Shown here: piece after piece, positions 51,201 through 59,300 of the stretch
How the letters are laid out: every line of letters starts with the position of its first letter
Position numbering within the stretch: the stretch's first letter is position 1
Assembly: GCA_023409735.1 (NCBI GenBank)
Contig: JAEYRB010000063.1
Location: forward strand, 146,847 to 210,846
Source of the DNA: Bacillota bacterium
Lineage (GTDB): Bacteria > Bacillota > Clostridia > Acetivibrionales > DTU013
DNA: 64,000 nucleotides
Direction: 5' to 3'
Notes under the pieces: model-generated
The model's input: only the letters and a program-made list of their open reading frames with translations
Told to the model about the DNA's origin: nothing
The model's database searches: none
Position numbers and translations under genes: made by a program

Positions 51201-54200
51201 GCAAACTACACCAGTGTGGACGAGTTGCTTAATTCTCTGAACACTTCCTATGGTTTTGTACAGGCAATTCACAGTGGTACTGAGACATGTGACTGGCCGA
51301 TTACCGGCTGGGAGGATACAGATGGCTACAATCCTGCAGTGGCGGGCAGCTACACGTTTACTGCCACCCTCGGCACAGCCCCCACCGGCTATACCAACAA
51401 CGGTGGTCACACTGTCACCATGGAAGTAGTAGTGGATGCAGCGGGCAGTAAAATCACCGAAAAATTCACTGATGACAATTTCCTTGCAGCGGTACGCAAA
51501 AAAGTTGGCTGGTCTGTCATTTACGATACGGATGTTGCTTCGATAGAAATCTTGGATGTATCAAGCAAGAACATCGAAAGTCTTGCAGGAATTGAGTACT
51601 TTACTGCACTGACTGATCTGGACTGCTCCAGCAATCAGCTGACTACGCTGAATGAGAGCGGTAACACAGCACTGACCAAGCTTAACTGCTCCAGCAATCA
51701 GCTGACTACGCTGAATGTGAGCAGTAACACAGCACTGACTGATCTGGACTGCTCCAGCAATCAGCTGACTACGCTGAATGTGAGCAACGCACTGACTGAA
51801 CTTAACTGTTCCATCAATCAACTGCCAGCGCTGAATGTGAGTAGTAACACAGCACTGACCTATCTTAACTGCTCCAGCAATCAGCTGAAAGAGCTGGAGG
51901 TGAGCAAAAATACCGCACTGACTGAACTAAACTGCTACAGCAATGCACTGACAGCGCTGAATGTGAGCAAAAATACCGCACTGACTGAACTTGACTGCTA
52001 CAGCAATGCACTGACAGCGCTGAATGTGAGCAGTAACACCGAACTGACCAGTCTTGACTGCTCCAGCAATCAGCTGAAGGAGCTGGAGGTGAGCAAGAAT
52101 ACCGCATTGACCGAACTGTACTGCTCCAGCAATGCACTGACAGCGCTGAATGTGAGCAGTAACACCGAACTGACCAATCTTGACTGCTCCAGAAATCAGC
52201 TGAAAGAGCTGAATGTGAGCAGTAACACCGCGCTGACCGAACTGTACTGCTCCAGAAATCAGCTGAAGGAGCTGGAGGTGAGCAAGAATACCGCATTGAC
52301 CGAACTGTACTGCTACAGCAATGCACTGACAGCGCTGAATGTGAGCAGTAACACAGCACTGACCTATCTTGACTGCTCCAGAAATCAGCTGAAAGCGCTG
52401 AATGTGAGCAGTAACACAGCACTGACCTATCTTGACTGCTCTAGCAATTATCTGACGGAGCTGGAGGTGAGTAGTAACGCCGCACTGACCGAACTGGACT
52501 GCTCTGGCAATCATCTGACGGAGCTGGATGTGAGAAGTAACGCCGCCCTGACCGAACTGGATTGCTCCAGCAATCTATTGACGGAGCTGGATGTGAGAAG
52601 TAACGCCAGTTTGTTTACTCTGGACTGTTCAAAAAACTATATTTCAGACGTTGACGCAATTATTGGGCTTAACGAAAGCCTTACAACATCCTTCACCTTT
52701 GAACAGCAGAATTCCGGCACACCACCGACTCCGGTTTGCGGCATTTCACTAGATACCGGGAATTATACTTTCCCGACTGCTTCTTTAAACTACAACGCGC
52801 AGGCGGCAAAAACCGTTACCATTCGTAACACGGGCAATCAGCCGACAGGCAGCCTGACCGTTTCCATGTCCGGCACGAACAGCACCGCATTTGAGATTTC
52901 CACAGCCTCCGTCCGCAGCATTGCCAAGGATGGCAAAGATAGCTTCGCCATTGTTCCCAAAACAGGGCTTGCAGCAGGAATCTATACAGCCACGGTAAAT
53001 GTCGCCGGTGGCCACAACATAGCTGCATTGGCGAATGTCAGCTTTACAGTGAATGAGACAGCACAGACCTATACCATTACTGTCAACAATGGTTCAGCAA
53101 ACCCGACTACAGCTTCGGCGAATACAACCGTTACCATTACAGCAAATGAAGCACCGAACGGACAACGATTCAAATCATGGAAGGTGAACAGTGGCAACGT
53201 AACGCTTGCCAATGCAGATGCTGCCAGCACAACCTTTACCATGCCTGCAGGCGCAGTGGACCTCACCGCAACCTATGAGGCGCTGCCGGTCAATACCTAT
53301 TCCATCACCGTTCGGAGCGACGGAAACGGCATGGCAAACGCCAATGTTACCTCTGCGGTGCAGGGTATAGAAATTACGCTGACCGCCGTACCGAACAGCG
53401 GCTATCGTTTCAAGGAATGGCAAGTCAACAGCAGTGTGACCATCAGTAACAACAAATTCACCATGCCTGCCGAAAATGTTACCGCTAAAGCGATATTTGA
53501 GGTAATTTCAGCACCGACCTTTACTGTTACCGTAAACGGCAGCTATGCAGGAACCACCGGTGCAGGCAGCTATACCGAGGGCGCAGCGGTTACGATTGCC
53601 GCAGGCAGCCGAAGCAATTACAGGTTTACCGGTTGGTCGGCAATTGACATAACTCTTGCAAATCCCGGCAGTGCTTCGACTACCTTTACCATGCCTGCAA
53701 ACAATGTAACGGTTACAGCCAACTGGAGCTATATCGGCAGTTCAGACGTCCCGGGCAGCGGGAGTGACACCATTGTACAGCCCACAGCTCCGGCAGCTAA
53801 TGGCTCAATACAGGTGAATTACACAACCTCCGGCGGCACGGCATCTCTTGTATTGCCTGATGCTAAGGTAGATGAGATTATAAACAACAGCAAAGACGAC
53901 GAAGCAGTCATCGATCTCTCCAAAGTGAGCGGCATTACAGCGGCAGAGCTTTCCAAAACAGCTGTGACAGCCATGAGTGAAGCAGGTCTGGACATTACCG
54001 TCAAGCTTCCTGTTGGAAATATCACCATCAACGAAGATGCGGCAGCCTCGGTAGTCAAGCAAGCTGAAGGCGGTAACCTGAAGCTGGAGATAAAGCAAGT
54101 AGCTCCTGCATCCCTAACAAATGAGCAAAAACAAGCTGTTAAGAGCGGTGATCTGGTGCTGGACATCAACATCTTATCCGGCACCAAGAAAATCAGCAGC

Positions 54201-54950
54201 TTTAGCGGAACCCTAACGGTAACGGTTCCCTACAGCGGACCTCAACCGGTAGCAGTGTGGTACCTCAACGACAAGGGAGAACTGGAAAAGCTCTCCTGCA
54301 CCTTCAAGGACGGTGAAGTCAGCTTTGATCTTAATCACCTTTCACTGTATGTGGTAGGACAGGATACAGTTGAACCTGTGGAACCTGCTTGGGTAAACCC
54401 CTTTAATGATGTTAAGGAAACCGACTGGTTTTATAAAAATGTAGAATATGTTTATGAGAATGGTTTGATGGCAGGAACAAGCACCGAACCTATGAAGTTC
54501 AGTCCCCATGACGCCACAAATCGCGCCATGCTGGTAACCATCCTGTATCGCCTGGAAGGCTCCCCCGAAGTGACAGCGGCTAATGTCTTCAGCGATGTGA
54601 ATGATGATACATACTATGCCAAAGCGGTGATGTGGGCCTTTGAAAACAAAATTGTAAGCGGTTATAGCAACAGCAGGTTCGGCCCTATGGATAGCCTTGC
54701 ACGCGAGCAGATAGCGTCAATTATGTATCGCTATGCCCGTTACAAGGGTTATAACGTGACCGGTGGAGCTGATTTATCCGCATTTGAGGATGCAGATGCT
54801 ATATCATACTGGGCAAAGGAAGCCATGTCCTGGGCTAGCGGCAAAGGACTGATTCTGGGCGACGGCAATAAGCTTGCCCCCGACGCTAACACCGAGCGCT
54901 GCCAGACTGCTGCTATACTTCAACGCTTTATAGAAACTAATACAAAATAA
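48264..54950 (+). CDS. Giant secreted leucine-rich-repeat protein with SLH anchor (Internalin J-like)
   Basis: The 2228-residue product starts with a signal peptide (IGSIFLALCMVLTMLPVAVFA). There follow three LRR arrays, each led by a near-identical cap (KFTD.NFLAAVR, then NIxSLAGIEYFTA). The arrays have 13, 13 and 16 full 21-residue repeats plus a capping unit. The repeat is LTxLDCSxNQLTxLDVSSNTA, with an almost invariant Cys, the cysteine ladder of Listeria InlJ. Between arrays are beta-rich Ig-like modules (about 410-590 and 955-1060). After array 3 come an Ig-like module, three InlB B-type repeats (TFTMPAGAVDLTATYE, FTMPAENVTAKAIFE, FTMPANNVTVTANW), a beta/helix module, and three SLH domains (about 2043-2228), which bind secondary cell-wall polymer. 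The ATG follows GGGGAGAG. A role in adhesion or surface recognition is inferred. Confidence 0.9.
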   Translation: MKRIKQTKRIGSIFLALCMVLTMLPVAVFAETGAVSTLGSGVDITNKFTDANFLAAVRDKIGKGKTDEIYDTDVALVGYLNVSEKNIASLAGIEYFTALTDLNCSRNQLTELDVGNNTALTNLDCSRNQLTELDVSSNTALTELNCYNNRLKTLDVSNNIVLKELNCSFNEMETLNVSGNKALTKLYCYMNQLETLNVSNNTALTVLDCSYNQLTTLNVSNTVLSDLNCYNNQLTELDVSSNTALTDLDCSLNQLTTLIVNSNTTLTSLNCYNNQLAKLDMSSNTALTYLDCSYNQLTSLNVSSNTALTKLYCFSNQLTTLDVSSNTALTSLDCYSNLLTTLDLSGSKALTSLGCFDNHLTELDVSSNTALTSLNCYNNYMSDESAIKGLNESLTTNFTFQPQNSGTPPTNTYTATINIYRNDAAFSDDTEYILKCSGSETTTITMTGKGTSTRTASVPNGTWKVYDSSVYTGVDIVISGAASSARLDMYTISYSADTQGTATDGSLGVVVIDADGNDYSFSPPELLPDFFYKDSAVTINASAKSAKSFTCEWSGTHNGTPINGTSNTYKIDSVKGEVDITCTITGIGANSIVTDKFTDAKFLAAVRDEIGKGKTDEIYDTDVASIEILDVSSKNIESLAGIEYFTALTDLNCSSNKLETLDVSNNTALKELYCYMNQLETLDVISNTALTDLDCSNNQLKTLDVSSNTALTDLDCSNNQLTTLNVSNTALTSLKCSNNQLTELDVSNNTALTDLDCSSNQLKELEVSKNTALTNLNCSGNQLTELIVSENTALTDLDCSSNKLETLDVSNNTALKELYCSSNALTTLNVSSNTALKELYCSSNALTTLVVSSNKSSNTALTYLDCYFNQLKELDVSSNTALTSLDCSSNKLKELDVSSNTALAYLICSSNLLTTLDVSSNTALTSLICSYNYMPDETAIEGLNESLTTNFTFQPQNESLIVITGFKSIPDMNVGKAGRANYTSVDELLNSLNTSYGFVQAIHSGTETCDWPITGWEDTDGYNPAVAGSYTFTATLGTAPTGYTNNGGHTVTMEVVVDAAGSKITEKFTDDNFLAAVRKKVGWSVIYDTDVASIEILDVSSKNIESLAGIEYFTALTDLDCSSNQLTTLNESGNTALTKLNCSSNQLTTLNVSSNTALTDLDCSSNQLTTLNVSNALTELNCSINQLPALNVSSNTALTYLNCSSNQLKELEVSKNTALTELNCYSNALTALNVSKNTALTELDCYSNALTALNVSSNTELTSLDCSSNQLKELEVSKNTALTELYCSSNALTALNVSSNTELTNLDCSRNQLKELNVSSNTALTELYCSRNQLKELEVSKNTALTELYCYSNALTALNVSSNTALTYLDCSRNQLKALNVSSNTALTYLDCSSNYLTELEVSSNAALTELDCSGNHLTELDVRSNAALTELDCSSNLLTELDVRSNASLFTLDCSKNYISDVDAIIGLNESLTTSFTFEQQNSGTPPTPVCGISLDTGNYTFPTASLNYNAQAAKTVTIRNTGNQPTGSLTVSMSGTNSTAFEISTASVRSIAKDGKDSFAIVPKTGLAAGIYTATVNVAGGHNIAALANVSFTVNETAQTYTITVNNGSANPTTASANTTVTITANEAPNGQRFKSWKVNSGNVTLANADAASTTFTMPAGAVDLTATYEALPVNTYSITVRSDGNGMANANVTSAVQGIEITLTAVPNSGYRFKEWQVNSSVTISNNKFTMPAENVTAKAIFEVISAPTFTVTVNGSYAGTTGAGSYTEGAAVTIAAGSRSNYRFTGWSAIDITLANPGSASTTFTMPANNVTVTANWSYIGSSDVPGSGSDTIVQPTAPAANGSIQVNYTTSGGTASLVLPDAKVDEIINNSKDDEAVIDLSKVSGITAAELSKTAVTAMSEAGLDITVKLPVGNITINEDAAASVVKQAEGGNLKLEIKQVAPASLTNEQKQAVKSGDLVLDINILSGTKKISSFSGTLTVTVPYSGPQPVAVWYLNDKGELEKLSCTFKDGEVSFDLNHLSLYVVGQDTVEPVEPAWVNPFNDVKETDWFYKNVEYVYENGLMAGTSTEPMKFSPHDATNRAMLVTILYRLEGSPEVTAANVFSDVNDDTYYAKAVMWAFENKIVSGYSNSRFGPMDSLAREQIASIMYRYARYKGYNVTGGADLSAFEDADAISYWAKEAMSWASGKGLILGDGNKLAPDANTERCQTAAILQRFIETNTK
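48558..52680 (+). repeat. 63-bp tandem repeats in three blocks
   Basis: Blocks at about 48558-49400, 50205-51060 and 51609-52630 are built from a 63-base unit such as CTGACAGAGCTGGATGTGAG plus CAGCAACACAGCACTGACC and so on. Units differ by in-frame indels of 3, 6 and 12 bases (for example the 12-base AAGAGTAGTAAC insert at about 50825), evidence of slippage or unequal crossing-over. Block 3 shows near-identical runs of units near 51895-52330. Confidence 0.9.
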
Positions 54951-55129
54951 CTGACAGCACACTCAGTTATAAACGCTGCTACTTCACCATGGACGGCTTG
55001 ATGGTATCCGGTAAATGGCCGGAGCTTGACGGCAAATGGTATTACTTCAATGATGACGGCTCACTTGACGGGAATATCAAGGTGGATGGCTACAAAGCAT
55101 ACGAAAACGGCGTGAAGAAAAGTAAATAA
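54951..55129 (+). pseudogene. Remnant of a cell-wall/choline-binding-repeat C-terminus
   Basis: In a frame shifted from the SLH gene, YKRCYFTMDGLMVSGKWPEL, then DGKWYYFNDDGSLDGNIK and a Lys-rich end with TAA at 55127-55129, are encoded. GKWYYFNxDGSL is the core of choline-binding/cell-wall-binding repeats. No start or ribosome site is seen and the frame closes just upstream, so it is a fragment left after the SLH gene. Confidence 0.75.
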
Positions 55130-55145
55130 CACATACGCATATATA

Positions 55146-55180
55146 CAAGGGTTGGGAACCATATCGGTTCCCAACCCTTG
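55146..55180 (+). terminator. Perfect 15-bp stem ending the island transcript
   Basis: CAAGGGTTGGGAACC (55146-55160) pairs with GGTTCCCAACCCTTG (55166-55180). There is no T-tract after it (ATCTTCC), but the stem is very stable. Confidence 0.7.
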
Positions 55181-55263
55181 ATCTTCCGCTTGCTTCCACA
55201 GCATTGTCTTTAATTATTGGAACTTGCCTTTTACGGAGCATTTTATTTTAACTATATTTATAT

Positions 55264-55465
55264 AAATACTCGCAAATTATTATCATTCAAGTAATTAGCA
55301 TAGGTTTTTTCAAACTATAATCAAGCCTTAATAAGAGAATACAGCTTCATGTCCAAAACCTTACCGTTTTTTACTGCATTGCTTCTAAGTGTTCCTTCAT
55401 ATTCAAAACCACATTTTTCAAGTATACGGCAGGATGCATTATTATAGGAAAATGGCTCTGCAAAA
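55264..55465. repeat. Right copy of the island-flanking repeat
   Basis: The part from 55273 matches 45387-45577. It begins next to the 10-mer AAATACTCGC (55264-55273) also found at 45648-45657. This copy contains the C-terminal part of the intact acetyltransferase gene. Confidence 0.85.
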
Positions 55466-55827
55466 ATGCGGATAATATCAGTGTTATCAAAGATATATTT
55501 GCATGCTTGCATAACCGCACTTGTTCCCAGACCCTTTCCCCAGAAGGGTTCTGCTATATAGTAGCCTATTTCTGCAGTACGGGAATGAATATTATCCTTA
55601 CGAAAAACTCCTATACTACCAATAACCTTGCTGTTAAGAGTGATGGCAAAAGGGAACGTGGAATTTTCATCTGAATTCAGCATTGCATTAATATAATTTT
55701 TCGCATCGCTTTCTGTGTATGGATAGGGTAATCCGTCACGAAGATTATTTTGTATACTTTTATTATTCAGCGCTTCTGCAAGGTCAGCTGCATCTCCAAT
55801 TGACCATTTGCGAATTTGGCATTCCAT
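55321..55827 (-). CDS. GNAT acetyltransferase, RimJ/RimL type
   Basis: The 168-residue product shows the RimJ/RimL layout: IRKWSIGDAADLAEALNN at the start, the AEIGYYIAEPFWGKGLGTSAV acetyl-CoA loop (parts: GYYIAEPFWGKGLGT), and NNASCRILEKCGFEYEGTLR in the C-terminal third. Such enzymes acetylate N-termini of ribosomal proteins or small amines; the substrate here is unknown. ATG 55827 follows GGAGGTCATAATT on the minus strand, and the longer frame has no ribosome site. It points away from rpoB. Its 3' third is duplicated next to rplL. Confidence 0.87.
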   Translation of the reverse strand: MECQIRKWSIGDAADLAEALNNKSIQNNLRDGLPYPYTESDAKNYINAMLNSDENSTFPFAITLNSKVIGSIGVFRKDNIHSRTAEIGYYIAEPFWGKGLGTSAVMQACKYIFDNTDIIRIFAEPFSYNNASCRILEKCGFEYEGTLRSNAVKNGKVLDMKLYSLIKA

Positions 55828-55983
55828 AATTATGACCTCCGTTTCAATAGATAACAAAACATAAGTTAGTACATAATAGCCAATATTTGCAGTAAAGTAA
55901 AAATACACATATGTTTTGCTCAATTCTAATAAATTTGCATAATAAAATAACCCAATAAATAAAAAAGCTCGTCAATTATTTTA

Positions 55984-56012
55984 TTGACAAGTGATGGTCA
56001 CTATGGTAAAAT
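55984..56012 (+). promoter_or_regulatory. Probable promoter of rpoBC
   Basis: TTGACA (55984-55989), a 17-base spacer and TAAAAT (56007-56012) lie about 335 bases before rpoB. This promoter would let rpoBC be expressed independently of the ribosomal-protein operon, from which it is separated here. Confidence 0.65.
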
Positions 56013-56201
56013 TATAAACTGCATTGTAACGTGGCGATAGTTGTCTCGCTCGTCGAAACACTGTAACTTTTATCCGATGTGTTGTAATTTATAGACTATA
56101 CTAGGAATGAAATTACTAATTAAGTGTGACCGACAAGATGATTATAGCACAGGAGAATAAAATAGACAACAATTGTTAATAATTTGTTTAGTGTAACCCC
56201 A

Positions 56202-56302
56202 AAAGCTTTTAATAATACTACTAAAAGCTTTAACATATGCCGGTGTGTCAGACTGAAACTGCCGGCGGTCCGGTTAGTATTGCATGAGCAGTTTCATGCA
56301 AT
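56202..56302 (+). promoter_or_regulatory. Structured leader of rpoB
   Basis: Two stems are seen: AAAGCTTTTA (56202-56211) with TAAAAGCTTT (56222-56231), and ATTGCATGA (56279-56287) with TCATGCAAT (56294-56302). Between them lies a G/C-rich stretch (GCCGGTGTG...GCCGGCGGTCCGG). No T-tract follows either stem. The rest of the 55924-56346 gap has no gene. Confidence 0.5.
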
Positions 56303-56346
56303 GACGTTCGAATTGTAACAAGTCAGAATTTATGAGGTGATTATTG

Positions 56347-59300
56347 ATGGTACATCCCGTTCAATTAGGCCGCAATACAAGGATGAGCTATGCCAGACTT
56401 GAAGAAGTTCTGGAAATGCCTAACCTTATCGAAGTCCAGAAAAACTCATATAAATGGTTTCTGGATGAAGGCCTTCGAGAAGTATTCAGGGACGTTTCGC
56501 CTATACAGGATTATACGGGCAACCTGATACTTGAGTTTCCGGATTATAAACTGGAAGACGATAATCCCAAGTATAGCGTTGAGGAGTGTAAAGAAAGAGA
56601 TACTACATATTCAGCTCCTTTAAAGGTTAAGGTTCGTCTTATTAATAAGGAAACTGGCGAAGTCAAGGAGCAGGAAATTTTTATGGGCGATTTCCCGCTT
56701 ATGACTGACAATGGTACTTTTGTAATTAACGGTGCCGAGAGAGTTATTGTAAGTCAGCTGGTTAGGTCACCGGGTATTTATTATTCAACCAAGCTGGACA
56801 AAACTGGAAAACCGCTGTTTTCTTCAACGGTTATTCCAAACCGTGGCGCATGGCTTGAGTATGAAACAGATTCAAATGATGTAATGTGGGTCAGAATTGA
56901 CAGGACAAGAAAGCTTCCTGCAACAGTACTGCTTCGTGCTTTGGGCTATGGTACGGATATTGATATAACTGAGCTGCTTGGAGATAATGAATTAATTCTG
57001 GGGACTATTCAAAAAGATAGTGCAAAAACAACGGACGAGGGACTTATTGAAATATACAAGAGATTGAGACCAGGTGAGCCCCCAACGGTAGAGAGTGCAA
57101 CAACATTGTTAAATGGACTTTTCTTTGACCCGAAGAGATATGATCTGGCAAGATTCGGAAGGTTCAAATTTAATAAAAAACTATCCATTGCCTCCAGAAT
57201 AAGTGGTTTCAAGTCTGCCGACAAGATAATCAATCCACTGACAGGAGAAATTCTTGTTGATGAGGGCGAGATCATTACAAGAGAGAAAGCATTAGAGATT
57301 CAGAATGCTTCAGTTAATTCTGTGTATCTTAGCATTGATGGTAAAAGAATAAGGGTCATTGGTAATGGAACAGTTGATCTGAACGCTTTTGTCAGCTTTG
57401 ACATTGCAGAGCTGGGGATAACTGAAAGGGTTCGCTATGATGTACTCAAAAAGCTGTTAGATGAAAATACTGATGAAGAGAGCCTTAAGAAGGCGATTAA
57501 GGATAATATAGACACATTGATACCAAAATATATTACGGTTGACGATATAATCTCATCAGTTAATTATATTGTACACCTTAGCTATGGAGTAGGTACCAAC
57601 GATGATATAGACCATCTTGGAAACAGAAGGCTTCGCTGTGTTGGAGAGCTATTGCAGAATCAATTCAGGATCGGCCTTGCAAGAATGGAAAGAGTGGTCA
57701 GAGAGAGAATGACCATTCAGGATATTGATATAGTAACTCCTCAGGCATTAATAAATATAAGACCTGTAGCAGCAGCCATAAAAGAGTTTTTTGGAAGCAG
57801 CCAGCTGTCACAGTTCATGGATCAGACAAACCCGTTGGCAGAGTTGACTCATAAGAGAAGGCTCAGTGCCCTCGGACCTGGTGGCTTGAGCAGAGAAAGG
57901 GCAAGCTTCGAAGTGCGTGACGTTCATCATTCTCATTATGGACGTATGTGCCCGATAGAGACTCCTGAAGGTCCTAACATAGGCCTGATAGGTTCATTGA
58001 GTACATTTGCACGTATTAACGAGTATGGCTTTATTGAAGCGCCATATAGAAAAATTGACAAGGAAAAGGGTATTGTTACTAAGGATATAGTATACCTTAC
58101 AGCTGATGAGGAAGATAAATATATTGTTGCCCAGGCCAATGAACAGCTTGATAGCGATGGCAGATTTGTTGACAGGAAGGTTCTTTGCAGATTCAGGGAC
58201 GATATCCTTGAGGTTGAGAGCAGCCGCGTCGATTTGATGGATGTATCTCCGAAGCAGCTGGTATCAGTGGCAACAGCTATGATCCCATTCCTTGAGAATG
58301 ATGACGCCAACCGTGCACTGATGGGATCTAACATGCAGCGTCAGGCTGTACCGCTTATCAAGCCGCAGTCACCAATAGTTGGAACAGGTATAGAGTACAA
58401 GGCTGCCAAGGACTCAGGTACTGTAACTCTTGCAAAAAATCCCGGAGTCGTTGAAAAGGTTTCAGCAAATGAAATTATTATACGCAATAAGAGCGGGCAG
58501 AAGGACACTTACAAGCTATTGAAATATATCCGTTCGAACCAGGGAACATGTATCAACCAAAGACCTATAGTCAAAAAGGGCGATGTGCTTGAAAAGGGTG
58601 ATGTAATTGCCGATGGCCCATCAACGGATAATGGAGAAATAGCTCTTGGTAAAAACATACTCATAGGCTTTATGACCTGGGAAGGCTATAACTACGAGGA
58701 TGCTATACTCATAAGCGAGAAAATGGTTAAGGATGATGTATTTACATCGATCCACATAGAGGAATATGAGGCCGAGTCCAGAGATACTAAGCTCGGACCG
58801 GAGGAAATCACACGTGATATACCTAATGTAAGCGAAGAGTCCTTAAAGGATCTTGACGACAGAGGAATTATCAGAATAGGTGCAGAGGTAAGATCGGGCG
58901 ATATTCTTGTTGGTAAGGTAACTCCAAAGGGAGAGACCGAACTGACAGCCGAAGAAAGACTTCTCAGAGCTATATTTGGTGAAAAAGCCAGAGAGGTAAG
59001 GGATACGTCTCTTAGGGTACCTCATGGCGAATACGGAATCATAGTCGATGTTAAGGTATTTACCAGAGAAAATGGCGACGAGCTGCCGCCGGGAGTAAAT
59101 CAACTGGTTAGATGCTATATTGCTCAGAAGAGAAAGATATCCGTCGGAGACAAGATGGCGGGCCGTCATGGTAATAAGGGTGTTATTTCAAGGATACTTC
59201 CTGAAGAAGATATGCCATTCCTCCCGGACGGAACACCGCTGCAGATAGTTCTCAATCCATTGGGCGTACCTTCTCGTATGAATATTGGACAGGTGCTTGA

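Noticed and set aside
51865..52514. Two long overlapping minus-strand frames with Cys/Ser/His repeats
   Set aside because: They are antisense translations of the 63-bp LRR repeats; periodic composition follows from the sense repeat.
48558..52630. Regular repeats considered as a CRISPR array
   Set aside because: Units are contiguous, coding and 63 bases long with no unique spacers; no cas genes are present.
45361..55980. Transposon or phage origin of the island
   Set aside because: No integrase, transposase, relaxase or phage gene is visible, and the flanking repeat is part of a host-type gene, not a terminal inverted repeat.
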